The translations under genes were made by a program, and so were the position numbers. DNA of 64,000 bases from an uncultured Christensenellaceae bacterium (GTDB lineage: Bacteria > Bacillota > Clostridia > Christensenellales > Borkfalkiaceae), in assembly GCA_910587005.1 (NCBI GenBank), contig CAJULB010000003.1:62001-126000 (forward strand). The letters run 5' to 3'. Of the stretch, positions 8,858 through 17,448 are shown piece by piece. Each line of letters begins with the position of its first letter. The stretch's first letter is position 1. The notes beneath the pieces are model-generated. The model was not told the DNA's origin. It saw only the letters and a program-made list of their open reading frames with translations, and made no database searches.

Positions 8858-10756
8858 TTGAACAACCAGCAAACACAGAACCAAACACACACAAACGAAA
8901 ATCAGCGCCGCAACAAAAGCGGAAAAAGCGGTTTAAACCTGCAAAACAACCGCAATGGCGGTTCCGCTCGGAACAATAAGCAAAACCGCGAAAACAAGCC
9001 AGTACGGGGAGCTAACCAAGCAAAGCCTGCAAAGCCGACCAAAGAGGTTAAACGCGTAAAAGGCGAAAAATCCGCAAAACCCGTAAAAAGCGGTAAGGCT
9101 TCAAAGGGGGGCAAGCCCGTAAAAATCGTATTTTTAGGCGGCGTCGGCGAAATCGGCAAAAATATGACCGCCGTAGAGTGCGGGGACGATATAATTATTA
9201 TAGACGCGGGCGCGATATTCCCCACGGACGAAACCCCCGGCTTCGACTTAATCGTGCCTGATATTACCTACCTTGTAGAAAACGCGAAAAAAGTGCGCGG
9301 ACTTATTTTAACCCACGGTCACGAGGACCATATCGGGGGAGTACCCTATCTTTTAAAGGAGCTGAAAGTTCCCGTAATCGGCACCAAGCTTACGCTTGCG
9401 CTCGTGGACAACAAACTCCGCGAACACCGCATAAACGACGTAAAGGAAATAACGGTTGCCCCCGGGCAGATTGCCCAGCTCGGCTGTTTTAAAGTGCGTT
9501 GCATAAACGTAAACCACTCTATCGCGGGGTCGCTTGCGTTTGCAATTCAAACCCCGCAAGGCGTAATTTTTCACAGCGGCGACTATAAAATCGATTTGAC
9601 CCCCGTCGGCGGCGAGCCTATCGACTTAAAAACCATATCCGATGCAGGCTCGGCGGGCGTGCTTTTGTATATGGGCGAAAGCACAAATATCGAGCGCGCC
9701 GGCTTTACAATGAGCGAAACGGTTGTCGGCTCTACGCTTGAAAGACTTTTCAATGAAAATTACCGCCGCCGCCTGATAATAGCCACGTTCGCGTCCAACG
9801 TTTACCGCATACAGCAAATTCTTGATTTGGCGGTAAAGCACAGACGTAAAGTCGCGCTTTCGGGCAGAAGTATGGTCAACGTAATCGAAGCCGCGGAAAA
9901 AATCGGCGAAATTAAAATTCCCGATAACCTTATAATAGACGTTTCTCAAATCAAAAACCTGCGCGACAGCGAGGTAGTGGTGGTATCCACGGGCAGTCAG
10001 GGCGAGCCGATGAGCGCGCTGACGCGTATGGCGAACGGCGCAAACAATTTCGTAACCGTCGGCGAAAACGATACGGTAATAATTTCCGCAAAGCCTATCC
10101 CCGGCAACGAGAAGCTGGTTTACAGAGTAATAAACAATCTGTACAAGCTCGGCGCGGAGGTTGTTTACGAGAGTCTGGATAATATCCACGTTTCAGGGCA
10201 CGCCTGCCGTGAAGAGCATAAAATTATGCACCGCCTTCTGCACCCCAAATTTTTTATTCCCGTGCACGGCGAATACCGCCACCTTAAAATGCACGCACAG
10301 CTTGCCGAGGAAATGGGGCTTGAACCGCATAAAATAATCGTTCCCGATATAGGCGACTGCATAGAGCTTACCTCAAACAGTATAAAGCGTGCGGGCAGCG
10401 TAACGGCGGGCTCGCGCCTTATCGACGGCGAGGGAATCGAGGACGAAAAAGCTTCGGTAGTAATCGAGGACAGACGTCAGCTTTCGGAGGAGGGCTTGTT
10501 TATAGTGTCGGTTGCGGTAAACGGCGGCGAGGTTGTCGGCGAGCCCGCAATAAATACGCGCGGTTTCGTGTTCGATTTTCACCGCGACTACGACAAGGAA
10601 ATCCGCGAGGTCATAAAGCACGCGATAGAAGGCTACGACCTTGCGCACGGCAACTGCGACCAGTTGAAGCGCGTTATCAAGAACTCGCTAAAAAACTATC
10701 TTTGGAAAAAGACCAGACAGAATCCTATGGTAGTGCCTGTAATAGTCGAAATTTAA
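8858..10756 (+). CDS. rnj: Ribonuclease J
   Basis: 632 residues. Metallo-beta-lactamase/beta-CASP RNase with LTHGHEDHIGG (zinc ligands), HSGDYKID, the beta-CASP GRSMVNV region, and the C-terminal HVSGHA and PVHGEYRHL motifs. It acts as a 5'-3' exo- and endonuclease in mRNA decay and rRNA maturation. The start is taken as TTG 8858 with GGAG seven bases upstream. The first ~85 residues are a low-complexity Asn/Gln/Lys-rich extension absent from the usual ~555-residue enzymes and probably disordered. It is a single gene. Confidence 0.95.
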   Translation: MNNQQTQNQTHTNENQRRNKSGKSGLNLQNNRNGGSARNNKQNRENKPVRGANQAKPAKPTKEVKRVKGEKSAKPVKSGKASKGGKPVKIVFLGGVGEIGKNMTAVECGDDIIIIDAGAIFPTDETPGFDLIVPDITYLVENAKKVRGLILTHGHEDHIGGVPYLLKELKVPVIGTKLTLALVDNKLREHRINDVKEITVAPGQIAQLGCFKVRCINVNHSIAGSLAFAIQTPQGVIFHSGDYKIDLTPVGGEPIDLKTISDAGSAGVLLYMGESTNIERAGFTMSETVVGSTLERLFNENYRRRLIIATFASNVYRIQQILDLAVKHRRKVALSGRSMVNVIEAAEKIGEIKIPDNLIIDVSQIKNLRDSEVVVVSTGSQGEPMSALTRMANGANNFVTVGENDTVIISAKPIPGNEKLVYRVINNLYKLGAEVVYESLDNIHVSGHACREEHKIMHRLLHPKFFIPVHGEYRHLKMHAQLAEEMGLEPHKIIVPDIGDCIELTSNSIKRAGSVTAGSRLIDGEGIEDEKASVVIEDRRQLSEEGLFIVSVAVNGGEVVGEPAINTRGFVFDFHRDYDKEIREVIKHAIEGYDLAHGNCDQLKRVIKNSLKNYLWKKTRQNPMVVPVIVEI

Positions 10757-10805
10757 GCAAAACGCATATATGCGTCGCAATACTTTTTTATTCGGTAATG
10801 ATGAA

Positions 10806-10893
10806 ATATGTCATGCTGACGCTTGCGGAAGCATCTCGAAGTAGCTTATAACGCTGATTAAGCCTTTAACCCCATGGGGATTAAGGAGGGTGG
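10806..10893. repeat. Two dispersed repeat fragments upstream of trmR
   Basis: GTCATGCTGACGCTTGCGGA at 10810 belongs to the composite family. CCCCATGGGGATTAAGGAGG at 10871 is a degenerate G/C-run repeat that runs directly into the proposed start of the next gene, leaving that gene without a normally spaced ribosome site. Confidence 0.65.
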
Positions 10894-11582
10894 CGCCCCA
10901 ATATAAAACTTATATGCAAAATTTTTCATACGCACATAAAAACACAAAGGACGGAGAACGCGTTTCGGCAACGGCGCAATTCAATCAACCGCGTATAAGC
11001 GGACAAATCGAAAAACTGCGCCTTTCCGCATTCGAACGTGAAATTCCCGTATCCGATAACGAAACGCTGTGTTTTCTGCAAACGCTTTTAAGCGCCGTTC
11101 AGCCGAAAAATATTTTAGAGCTCGGCACTGCGGTCGGAATTTCGGGCGCGGTTATGCTTGACGCTTGTAAAAGCGCGCGCCTTACCACAATCGAGCGCGA
11201 TAAAAATTTTTATGAGGAAGCGCGGACAAACTTTAATAACCTCGGCTTAACCGAGCGGGTTACGCAGATTTTCGGCGACGCGGGCGAAGCTGTTTTAACC
11301 CTGCCGGAAAACTCCTTCGACTTTATTTTTATGGACTGCGCAAAGGTGCAGTACGTTAAGTATCTGCCCCGCCTTAAACGGCTTTTAAATCGCGGCGGTA
11401 CGCTGGTTGCAGACGATATTCTGCTTTTCGGGTACGTCACGGGCGAGGAGGCGGTTCCGCCAAAGCGCAAAATGCTTGTCGAGCATATCAAAGAATATAT
11501 TACCGCCGTAACGAATGACAGCGAGCTTCAAACAACTATAATAAATATCGGCAACGGCGTTGCGCTGAGCGTAAAACTATGA
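10890..11582 (+). CDS. trmR: O-methyltransferase family 3, likely tRNA 5-hydroxyuridine methyltransferase
   Basis: 230 residues with a class I SAM-dependent fold: ILELGTAVGISGAVML (motif I, near residue 75), TIERD, DFIFMDCAKVQYVKYLP and GGTLVADDILLFGYV. The following U32 gene matches the yrrM-yrrN-yrrO (trmR-trhP) order of Bacillus, where TrmR methylates ho5U34 of tRNA to mo5U34; the function is inferred from that pairing. The start is uncertain: GTG 10890 abuts AAGGAGG, and ATG 10914 has no close site. The stop is TGA at 11580; the same frame then stays open for 47 more codons up to the next start (see separate entry). Confidence 0.75.
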   Translation: MAPQYKTYMQNFSYAHKNTKDGERVSATAQFNQPRISGQIEKLRLSAFEREIPVSDNETLCFLQTLLSAVQPKNILELGTAVGISGAVMLDACKSARLTTIERDKNFYEEARTNFNNLGLTERVTQIFGDAGEAVLTLPENSFDFIFMDCAKVQYVKYLPRLKRLLNRGGTLVADDILLFGYVTGEEAVPPKRKMLVEHIKEYITAVTNDSELQTTIINIGNGVALSVKL

Positions 11583-11726
11583 AAGCCCCTTAACCCCAGC
11601 AAGCTGTATACGGCTTTTCTTGATATGCTTCCGCAGTCAGCGCTCAATATTGGCGCGTTGCAGAAGCTGTACAATAAGCTTGACAGCTTTCCTAAGGCAA
11701 AAGAGATATTGGATAATCTGATATGA
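11583..11726 (+). other. In-frame open segment between trmR and trhP
   Basis: After the TGA at 11580-11582 the same frame continues for 47 sense codons, ending in TGA 11724-11726. It contains KLYTAFLDMLPQSALNIGAL and QKLYNKLDSFPKAKEILDNL, which read like genuine amphipathic helices. Its stop overlaps the trhP start as ATGA. It has no start codon with a ribosome site (the only ATG, 11625, has none). It may be the decayed C terminus of an ancestral fusion, a small coupled gene with a non-standard start, or a readthrough tail. Confidence 0.4.
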
Positions 11727-12916
11727 AAGTTGAACTTTTAGCCCCCGCGGGCAACTTTTCAAAACTTAAAACCGCGCTTAATTTCGGAGCGGACGCGGTG
11801 TATATAGGCGGAAAGGACTTTTCCTTGCGCTCTTTTGCCGATAATTTCACGCGCGAAGAAATGCAAAACGCGGTAAGCTTTGCGCATAATCTCGGCAAAA
11901 AAGTATACGTCACCGCTAACGTTTTCGCCAAAAACGCGGATTTTCCTCTTTTGCAGGACTACTTTAAATTTCTTGAAGAAATCAAGGCGGACGCGGCGAT
12001 AGTTTCCGACAGCGGAGCAGTTTACGTTGCCAGAAAGTGCGCGCCGAAGCTGGATATTCATATATCCACGCAGGCAAATTTAACCAACAAATACGCTGTT
12101 AAATTCTGGCGGGAGCAAGGCGCAACCCGCGCGGTTCTCGCCCGCGAGCTGTCGCTTGAAGAAATAGCTGAAATTCATTCCTTCGTGCCCGATATCGAGC
12201 TTGAAGCCTTCGTTCACGGCGCAATGTGCATTTCATACTCGGGCAGATGCCTTTTGTCAAACTACCTCGCGGGGAGGGAAAGCAACCGCGGCGAGTGCGT
12301 GCAGGCTTGCCGTTGGAACTATCAGGTCCGCAAGTCGGACGCGCTTTCCGACAGCGGCTGGCTGGATATAGAGGAGGACGACCGCGGCGCGTATATTTTT
12401 AATTCAAAGGACTTGAATATGAGCGCGCACCTCGATAAAATGGCTCGGGCGGGGGTATGCTCGTTTAAAATCGAGGGCAGAATGAAGTCGGAATACTACC
12501 TTGCAACCGTCATAAACGCGTACCGCAGGTGTATTGACTGCGGTTACGGCGAAACAATCGAAAACGAGCTGAAAACGGCTTTTCACCGCGACTATACCAC
12601 GGCTTACGCATTCGGCGAAAACGCGCAGACGGTAAACTATGCGGACAGTCAGGCAAAGGGCGGGTGCGACTATATAGCGAACGTTATCGGCAGTGAAAAC
12701 GGCTTTGCGCTCGTTGAAATGCGCGGCAGATTTAAAGTCGGCGATACCTTGGAGGTGTTAAGCCCTACCGATAACTTTTTAAAAACCTTTACGGTGGGAA
12801 AAGCGTATTTAATTAACGGCGAAGAAGTGCAGGACTGCAAGCTCGTTCAGCAGCGCTATAAAATAAGCTGTCCGTATAATTTAAAGAACGGCGACATTTT
12901 AAGACGCAGAAAATAA
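11723..12916 (+). CDS. trhP: U32 family tRNA hydroxylation protein (TrhP-like)
   Basis: 397 residues of the peptidase U32 family. Shows the N-terminal ELLAPAGNFSKLKTALNFGA, AVYIGG and the signature EAFVHGAMCISYSGRCLLSN followed by NRGECVQACRW, whose cysteines are candidate iron-sulfur ligands; FNSKDLNM and FKIEGRMKSEYY follow. Family members of this group hydroxylate U34 of tRNA (prephenate-dependent ho5U formation); others are collagenase-like proteases. Adjacency to the trmR-like methyltransferase favours the tRNA role. The start overlaps the preceding open segment by 4 bp. Confidence 0.8.
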   Translation: MKVELLAPAGNFSKLKTALNFGADAVYIGGKDFSLRSFADNFTREEMQNAVSFAHNLGKKVYVTANVFAKNADFPLLQDYFKFLEEIKADAAIVSDSGAVYVARKCAPKLDIHISTQANLTNKYAVKFWREQGATRAVLARELSLEEIAEIHSFVPDIELEAFVHGAMCISYSGRCLLSNYLAGRESNRGECVQACRWNYQVRKSDALSDSGWLDIEEDDRGAYIFNSKDLNMSAHLDKMARAGVCSFKIEGRMKSEYYLATVINAYRRCIDCGYGETIENELKTAFHRDYTTAYAFGENAQTVNYADSQAKGGCDYIANVIGSENGFALVEMRGRFKVGDTLEVLSPTDNFLKTFTVGKAYLINGEEVQDCKLVQQRYKISCPYNLKNGDILRRRK

Positions 12917-12975
12917 AAACGCATATATGCGCTGTGCGAGTGTGGCTGTTGTATCATTATGATTGTTTGACTTAT

Positions 12976-13165
12976 TGTCATTCTGAGCGTTTTGTTTATT
13001 GTCATTCTGAACGCAGTGTAAGGAGCGGAGCGACGGAATAGCGATTGTTACGCGTTCAGCGTCAATCGCGTCAGAATCTGATTGTCCAAAGCGCACACCA
13101 AAAAGCCTTAACCCACGTTATGAACCACATTCAGATGCTTCCGCAAGCGTCAGCATGACACGTTT
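12976..13165. repeat. Composite dispersed repeat copy
   Basis: Contains GTCATTCTGAACGCAGTGTA, then AGGAGCGGAGCGACGGAATA, a TCAATCGCGTCAGAATCTGA end and an inverted GATGCTTCCGCAAGCGTCAG. The same order of modules recurs at 18800-19065. It fills the gap between trhP and aroA; no gene is seen. Confidence 0.85.
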
Positions 13166-13207
13166 CAACTTACCGCAAGCATCAGTACGTCAGAATATTA
13201 AATATTT

Positions 13208-14443
13208 ATGAACTATCAGGTAAAAAACATTTACGGAAAAACCAACAATAAAAATATAACGGTGCGCGTTTCGGGTTCAAAATCCATTACCGCGCGCGCT
13301 ATGCTTATTTCCGCCCTTGCTGACGGCGAAAGCACACTTTTCAACGCGCAGTTTTCAGACGACTGCGCAACCTTTTTAAAGTGCCTTAACGCCCTCGGCA
13401 TAAGCACGCATACAAACGGCACAACCGTAAAAATTACGGGTTGCGGGGGTAAGCTTGCGGTAAATCAAGCGGAAATCAACGTAGGCAGTGCGGGCACGGC
13501 GGCGCGTTTTCTGCCCGCGTTTTTAGCTTTCCAAAAGGGCAAATTTTATGTAGACAGCTCGGCGCAAATGAAAAACCGCCCAGTGGAACCGCTTATAACC
13601 GCGCTTACACAGCTCGGCGCAAGGTTCACTTTTTTGGAAAAAGAAAATTCCTTTCCGTTCATAATCGAAGGAACTTCAACCCCGAAAACCCTGATAGAAG
13701 TGGATATTTCAAAAAGCAGTCAGTACCTTTCCGCGCTGTTGATTTCCGCCGTTTGCGCAAACAAAACCGTAACAATCAAGCCTACGGGTTTCCACGGCCG
13801 AGATTACATAGATATGACTTTGAATATTATGTGGTCTTTCGGGGTAAACGTTGAAGAAAATAACGGCGTTTTCACCGTCAACGGCAGATATTCGTCTAAA
13901 AAGTACGATATCGAGCCGGACGTTTCCGCCGCTTGCTATTTTTATGCAATGAACAAAATTCTCGGCACGTCTGTTGCGGTTAACGGAGTGTTTCCGCACA
14001 GTATGCAGGGGGATATAAAGTTTATAAATCTTTTAAAGACTTTCAACGGCGGAACGGTTGATATGCACGCTTTTTCCGACCAGACCTTAACGCTTGCCGC
14101 AATCGCGCCGTACCTTGCAAAACCCACGCATATTACGGGGGTAAAGCATATTCGCGGGCAGGAATGCGACCGCATTAAAGCAATTATCTGCAACCTTACG
14201 TCTTTGGGCGTGGAGTGCGAGGAATACGACGACGGCGTTAAAATTTACCCCGCGCCCGACGGAGGAATAAAGCCCGCAACAATCAGAACGTTCGGCGACC
14301 ACCGCGTTGCAATGAGCTTTGCGCTAACGGGGCTTCGCGCTGACGGTATAATAATAGAAAATGCGGAAGTCTGCTCTAAAACCTTTGCGGAATATTTTCA
14401 AACGCTGGATAACGTCTGCGCGGAGCTTACCAGAAAGCCATAG
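13208..14443 (+). CDS. aroA: 3-phosphoshikimate 1-carboxyvinyltransferase (EPSP synthase)
   Basis: 411 residues. Transfers enolpyruvyl from PEP to shikimate-3-phosphate in chorismate synthesis. Visible are the substrate-binding VSGSKSITARAML near residue 25, NVGSAGTAARFLPAF near 95 in place of the usual NSGTTMR-type loop, NRPVEPLITAL, and the C-terminal RTFGDHRVAMSFALTG. It stands alone, without other aro genes, and starts at ATG 13208 with no clear Shine-Dalgarno. Confidence 0.92.
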   Translation: MNYQVKNIYGKTNNKNITVRVSGSKSITARAMLISALADGESTLFNAQFSDDCATFLKCLNALGISTHTNGTTVKITGCGGKLAVNQAEINVGSAGTAARFLPAFLAFQKGKFYVDSSAQMKNRPVEPLITALTQLGARFTFLEKENSFPFIIEGTSTPKTLIEVDISKSSQYLSALLISAVCANKTVTIKPTGFHGRDYIDMTLNIMWSFGVNVEENNGVFTVNGRYSSKKYDIEPDVSAACYFYAMNKILGTSVAVNGVFPHSMQGDIKFINLLKTFNGGTVDMHAFSDQTLTLAAIAPYLAKPTHITGVKHIRGQECDRIKAIICNLTSLGVECEEYDDGVKIYPAPDGGIKPATIRTFGDHRVAMSFALTGLRADGIIIENAEVCSKTFAEYFQTLDNVCAELTRKP

Positions 14444-14516
14444 TTTTAACTTTTACAAGCTTTAATGTTGCAAATCAAAAAGCTGCGTTATATAATAGAG
14501 TAAAAGGTACGTTAAA

Positions 14517-17375
14517 ATGAAAATCAAAAAATTAATTATCGCAATTTTATCAGCGCTTGCGCTTACCGCTATGGCGGTAAGTCTTTCCGCGTGCGATTTT
14601 ATTGACGGAATTTTCGGCAACGAACCGCAAACCCCGCCCGCACAGGAACAGCCCGACGATAACCCGCCGGAGGGCGGCAACCCCGACGCGCCCGACGGTT
14701 GCGCTCACGAATACGGCGAATGGACGGACGGAATAAACGAATGTACTTTACATCAGGTAAAGCGCACTTGTCCGCTCTGCGGAAATACCGAATATAAATA
14801 TATTCCGCCCGTCGGTCATGATTTCGGCAAGTGGCAGGACGTTATAAACACATGCACAGTGCACACGCAAAAGCGCGTATGCTCCGAATGCAACAGCGAG
14901 GAAATAAATTCGGTTACCCCCAAAGGTCACAGCTACGGCGAGTGGACCGATTACGTCAACAGCTGTACAATACATACCCAAAAGCGCGTGTGCGCCGAAT
15001 GCAACGACCAACAGTTTCAATCTCTTTCCGTAGAAGGTCACAAATTCGGCGAGTGGGAGGTCGTAACCGATACCTGTACGGAATACGTCCAAAAGCGCGT
15101 TTGTTCTGAGTGTAAGGAAGAAGAGGAAAAAACGCTTACGCCCAAGGGTCACAGCTACGGTGAGTGGATTGACGAGGTTAAAACCTGCACTCAGCATATC
15201 CAGAAGCAAACTTGTTCGGGCTGCGGCGACTTTAAAAAGCGCGCGCTGAAAACCGACGGACACGACTTTGAAAACGGTACCTGTAAAAAATGCGGGCAGT
15301 CCGTCGCGGCCGGCGGCGGAGCCGAGCTGGATAAATACAACGGCGATTACGGCTATAATTATTTTAAGGTAAAAAATCTTACCGCACAGCAAACGCTTTA
15401 CGAGCGCATAGACGAAAGCGCCCGCGCTTTCCATTTAAGCGGCGATTTGAACGCGGAACCGACCGTTCAGAACGGCAAAACATATTACGTTGCGTCTTCG
15501 GTTAACTATTCCGATTTGTCGCTGAGCGCGGACGAGGCGGTTTCCGTATGGAAAACCTTTAAGGACGACAATCCTCTGTATTACTGGCTGTCCGGCGAGC
15601 TTACTTATACGCTTGAAAGTATAAATTTAATTGCCGTTGAAGACTATGCGCAGGGAAGCGTCCGCTTGCAGACGAACGATTTTATTTACAATAAAGTAAG
15701 CGAATATTCGTTTTTGCTTGACGTAAACGACAACGCTTACCGCAAGGCGCTTGCCTTCCACGATAAAATTATTTCCGCTGTGGACTACGCATACGAAAGT
15801 GCCGGCGTACCGCAGACCGCGCATTGGGCGCACAGCGTTATCGGCGTTTTCGGAGAGCGCGGTGCCGTATGCGAGGGTTACGCGAAAACGTTCCAGCTGC
15901 TTTTAAATTATAACGGCGTGGAAAATATCTTCGTCAGCGGAAAAGGCAACCGCGAAGAACACGCGTGGAATCTTGTACGGCTTGATAACGGCGAATGGTA
16001 CTGGTGCGATTTAACGTGGGACGATACCCCCGCAAGTTATTGCGGAATTTCTTACCAGTATTTCCTTGTAAACGATACACAGCAGGTTAACTGGCTTGAC
16101 GGAGGCGGGTACTATAATACGGTTGATACCTTCCTTACCCGCCATACTCCGCATACGGCGCAGGGAACAAGCATACAGTTTTTGTACGAGCTGCCCGCCC
16201 GTGCAACGGCAAATTACGCCGAAGAAAACGGCTTAACCTTGCGCAAAACATTCTCGGTAAGCGGTTTTCAATACGCTGTTGCGGGCTATAATACCGTTCA
16301 GCTTGTCGAAAAGGAAGCTGCGGGCGCGGTAACGGTTCCCGAAACGGTGACTTATAACAAAATAACCTATAACGTTGTTGCAATCGGCGTAATAAACGCA
16401 AAAGGTTTGTTCGGCAACGGTATAGTTTTTAAAGGCGCAACCTCGGTGTTTATTCCCAAAACCGTACAGTTTATATGGGATAGCGCTATGGTCTGTTCGG
16501 ATAACACGTCTGTAACCGTAGACGCCGAAAACGAATATTTCTGCTCGGTTGACGGCGTTCTGTTTACAAAATCAATGAAAACGCTGGTAAATTATCCCGC
16601 AAACCGCGCGGACGGGGAGTATAGAATTCCCGGGCAGACCGAGTGGCTTGCAACCGGCGCGTTCTCGCTTATCAAAAATTTATCCCGCCTTTACGTCGGT
16701 AAAAATGTAGTTATCAACGGTATTGCTTGCTGGGGCGTGTATTACGATAATTCCCGCAACACGGTTTCCGGCGGATGGCGGAATATCGCGTACAATTTAA
16801 AGCTTACCGAAAATACGGGAATAACCGTTGACGAAGACAACCCGTATTTCGCTTCCGACGAAAACTGGCATTACAGCAAAGACAAAACGAAAGCGTACTG
16901 CTATTTCAACCGCGAGGCTACGGAAATAGAAATTCCCGCAACGGTCACAAGCTTTGACGACGGCGTTTTTATGAATTTTATGCAGCTTGAAAGCTTTACC
17001 GTTGCAGAAGGCAATACCGCCTTCGCCGTGCAGAACGGAATACTTTACAATAAAGATTTTACAAAAATTATTGAAATTCCCAACCGCGTAAGCGGTACGG
17101 TAACGCTTCCTTCTACAATTATACAGTTGGGCGTGGACGACAACTCCGATTTTATCAACTCTTATATAACGGAAATAAATATTTCGGTTACTCTTAAAGA
17201 GCTTGGCAGATTTTCCTTTTACAATCCTTATCGGCTTGAACGTATAAATTACGGCGGAACTATGGCGCAGTGGCTTGCGATAGAAAAGCATGAAAAATGG
17301 GTTTACGGAACGGAAAATTTCGTAATCGTCTGCTCGGACGGAACGCTTGATATTCACGGCAACATAATAAATTAA
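14517..17375 (+). CDS. Lipoprotein with Cys/His repeats, transglutaminase-like domain and LRR-like tail
   Basis: 952 residues. A signal peptide with lipobox LSAC (Cys near 27) is followed by a Pro-rich linker. Five repeats follow (about 62-265) of the form Hx[YF]GEW...C..H.QKRxCxxC, each with His and Cys residues that could bind metal. Then comes a transglutaminase-like domain with Cys in AVCEGYAKTF, His in EEHAWNLV and Asp in WYWCDLTWDD. The C-terminal ~330 residues carry BspA-type leucine-rich-repeat features (VFIPKTVQFI, IEIPATVTSFDDGVF, VTLPSTIIQLG). It is probably a surface-anchored protein or peptide cross-linking or binding factor; substrate unknown. AAAGG precedes the ATG. Confidence 0.85.
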   Translation: MKIKKLIIAILSALALTAMAVSLSACDFIDGIFGNEPQTPPAQEQPDDNPPEGGNPDAPDGCAHEYGEWTDGINECTLHQVKRTCPLCGNTEYKYIPPVGHDFGKWQDVINTCTVHTQKRVCSECNSEEINSVTPKGHSYGEWTDYVNSCTIHTQKRVCAECNDQQFQSLSVEGHKFGEWEVVTDTCTEYVQKRVCSECKEEEEKTLTPKGHSYGEWIDEVKTCTQHIQKQTCSGCGDFKKRALKTDGHDFENGTCKKCGQSVAAGGGAELDKYNGDYGYNYFKVKNLTAQQTLYERIDESARAFHLSGDLNAEPTVQNGKTYYVASSVNYSDLSLSADEAVSVWKTFKDDNPLYYWLSGELTYTLESINLIAVEDYAQGSVRLQTNDFIYNKVSEYSFLLDVNDNAYRKALAFHDKIISAVDYAYESAGVPQTAHWAHSVIGVFGERGAVCEGYAKTFQLLLNYNGVENIFVSGKGNREEHAWNLVRLDNGEWYWCDLTWDDTPASYCGISYQYFLVNDTQQVNWLDGGGYYNTVDTFLTRHTPHTAQGTSIQFLYELPARATANYAEENGLTLRKTFSVSGFQYAVAGYNTVQLVEKEAAGAVTVPETVTYNKITYNVVAIGVINAKGLFGNGIVFKGATSVFIPKTVQFIWDSAMVCSDNTSVTVDAENEYFCSVDGVLFTKSMKTLVNYPANRADGEYRIPGQTEWLATGAFSLIKNLSRLYVGKNVVINGIACWGVYYDNSRNTVSGGWRNIAYNLKLTENTGITVDEDNPYFASDENWHYSKDKTKAYCYFNREATEIEIPATVTSFDDGVFMNFMQLESFTVAEGNTAFAVQNGILYNKDFTKIIEIPNRVSGTVTLPSTIIQLGVDDNSDFINSYITEINISVTLKELGRFSFYNPYRLERINYGGTMAQWLAIEKHEKWVYGTENFVIVCSDGTLDIHGNIIN

Positions 17376-17379
17376 ACGG

Positions 17380-17414
17380 AAAGTCGGAAACAAAAAACAT
17401 TTGTTTCCGACTTT
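17380..17414 (+). terminator. Terminator between lipoprotein gene and dinB
   Basis: A 15-bp perfect stem (17380-17394 with 17400-17414) followed by ACTTTTG. Confidence 0.85.
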
Positions 17415-17433
17415 ACTTTTGCCGTTTTTTGTG

Positions 17434-17448
17434 TATAATAAAGGTATG
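17434..17448 (+). promoter_or_regulatory. Perfect -10 box directly before dinB, possible leaderless mRNA
   Basis: TATAAT at 17434-17439 lies six bases before the ATG at 17446, so transcription would begin at or beside the start codon. The AAAGG within the same gap is too close for normal Shine-Dalgarno use. The -35 position (CTTTAC) is weak. Confidence 0.5.

Noticed and set aside
11580..11582. TGA recoding as a sense codon in this genome
   Set aside because: Several other genes end normally at TGA (for example recF and the stop/start overlaps), so a genome-wide code change is not supported.
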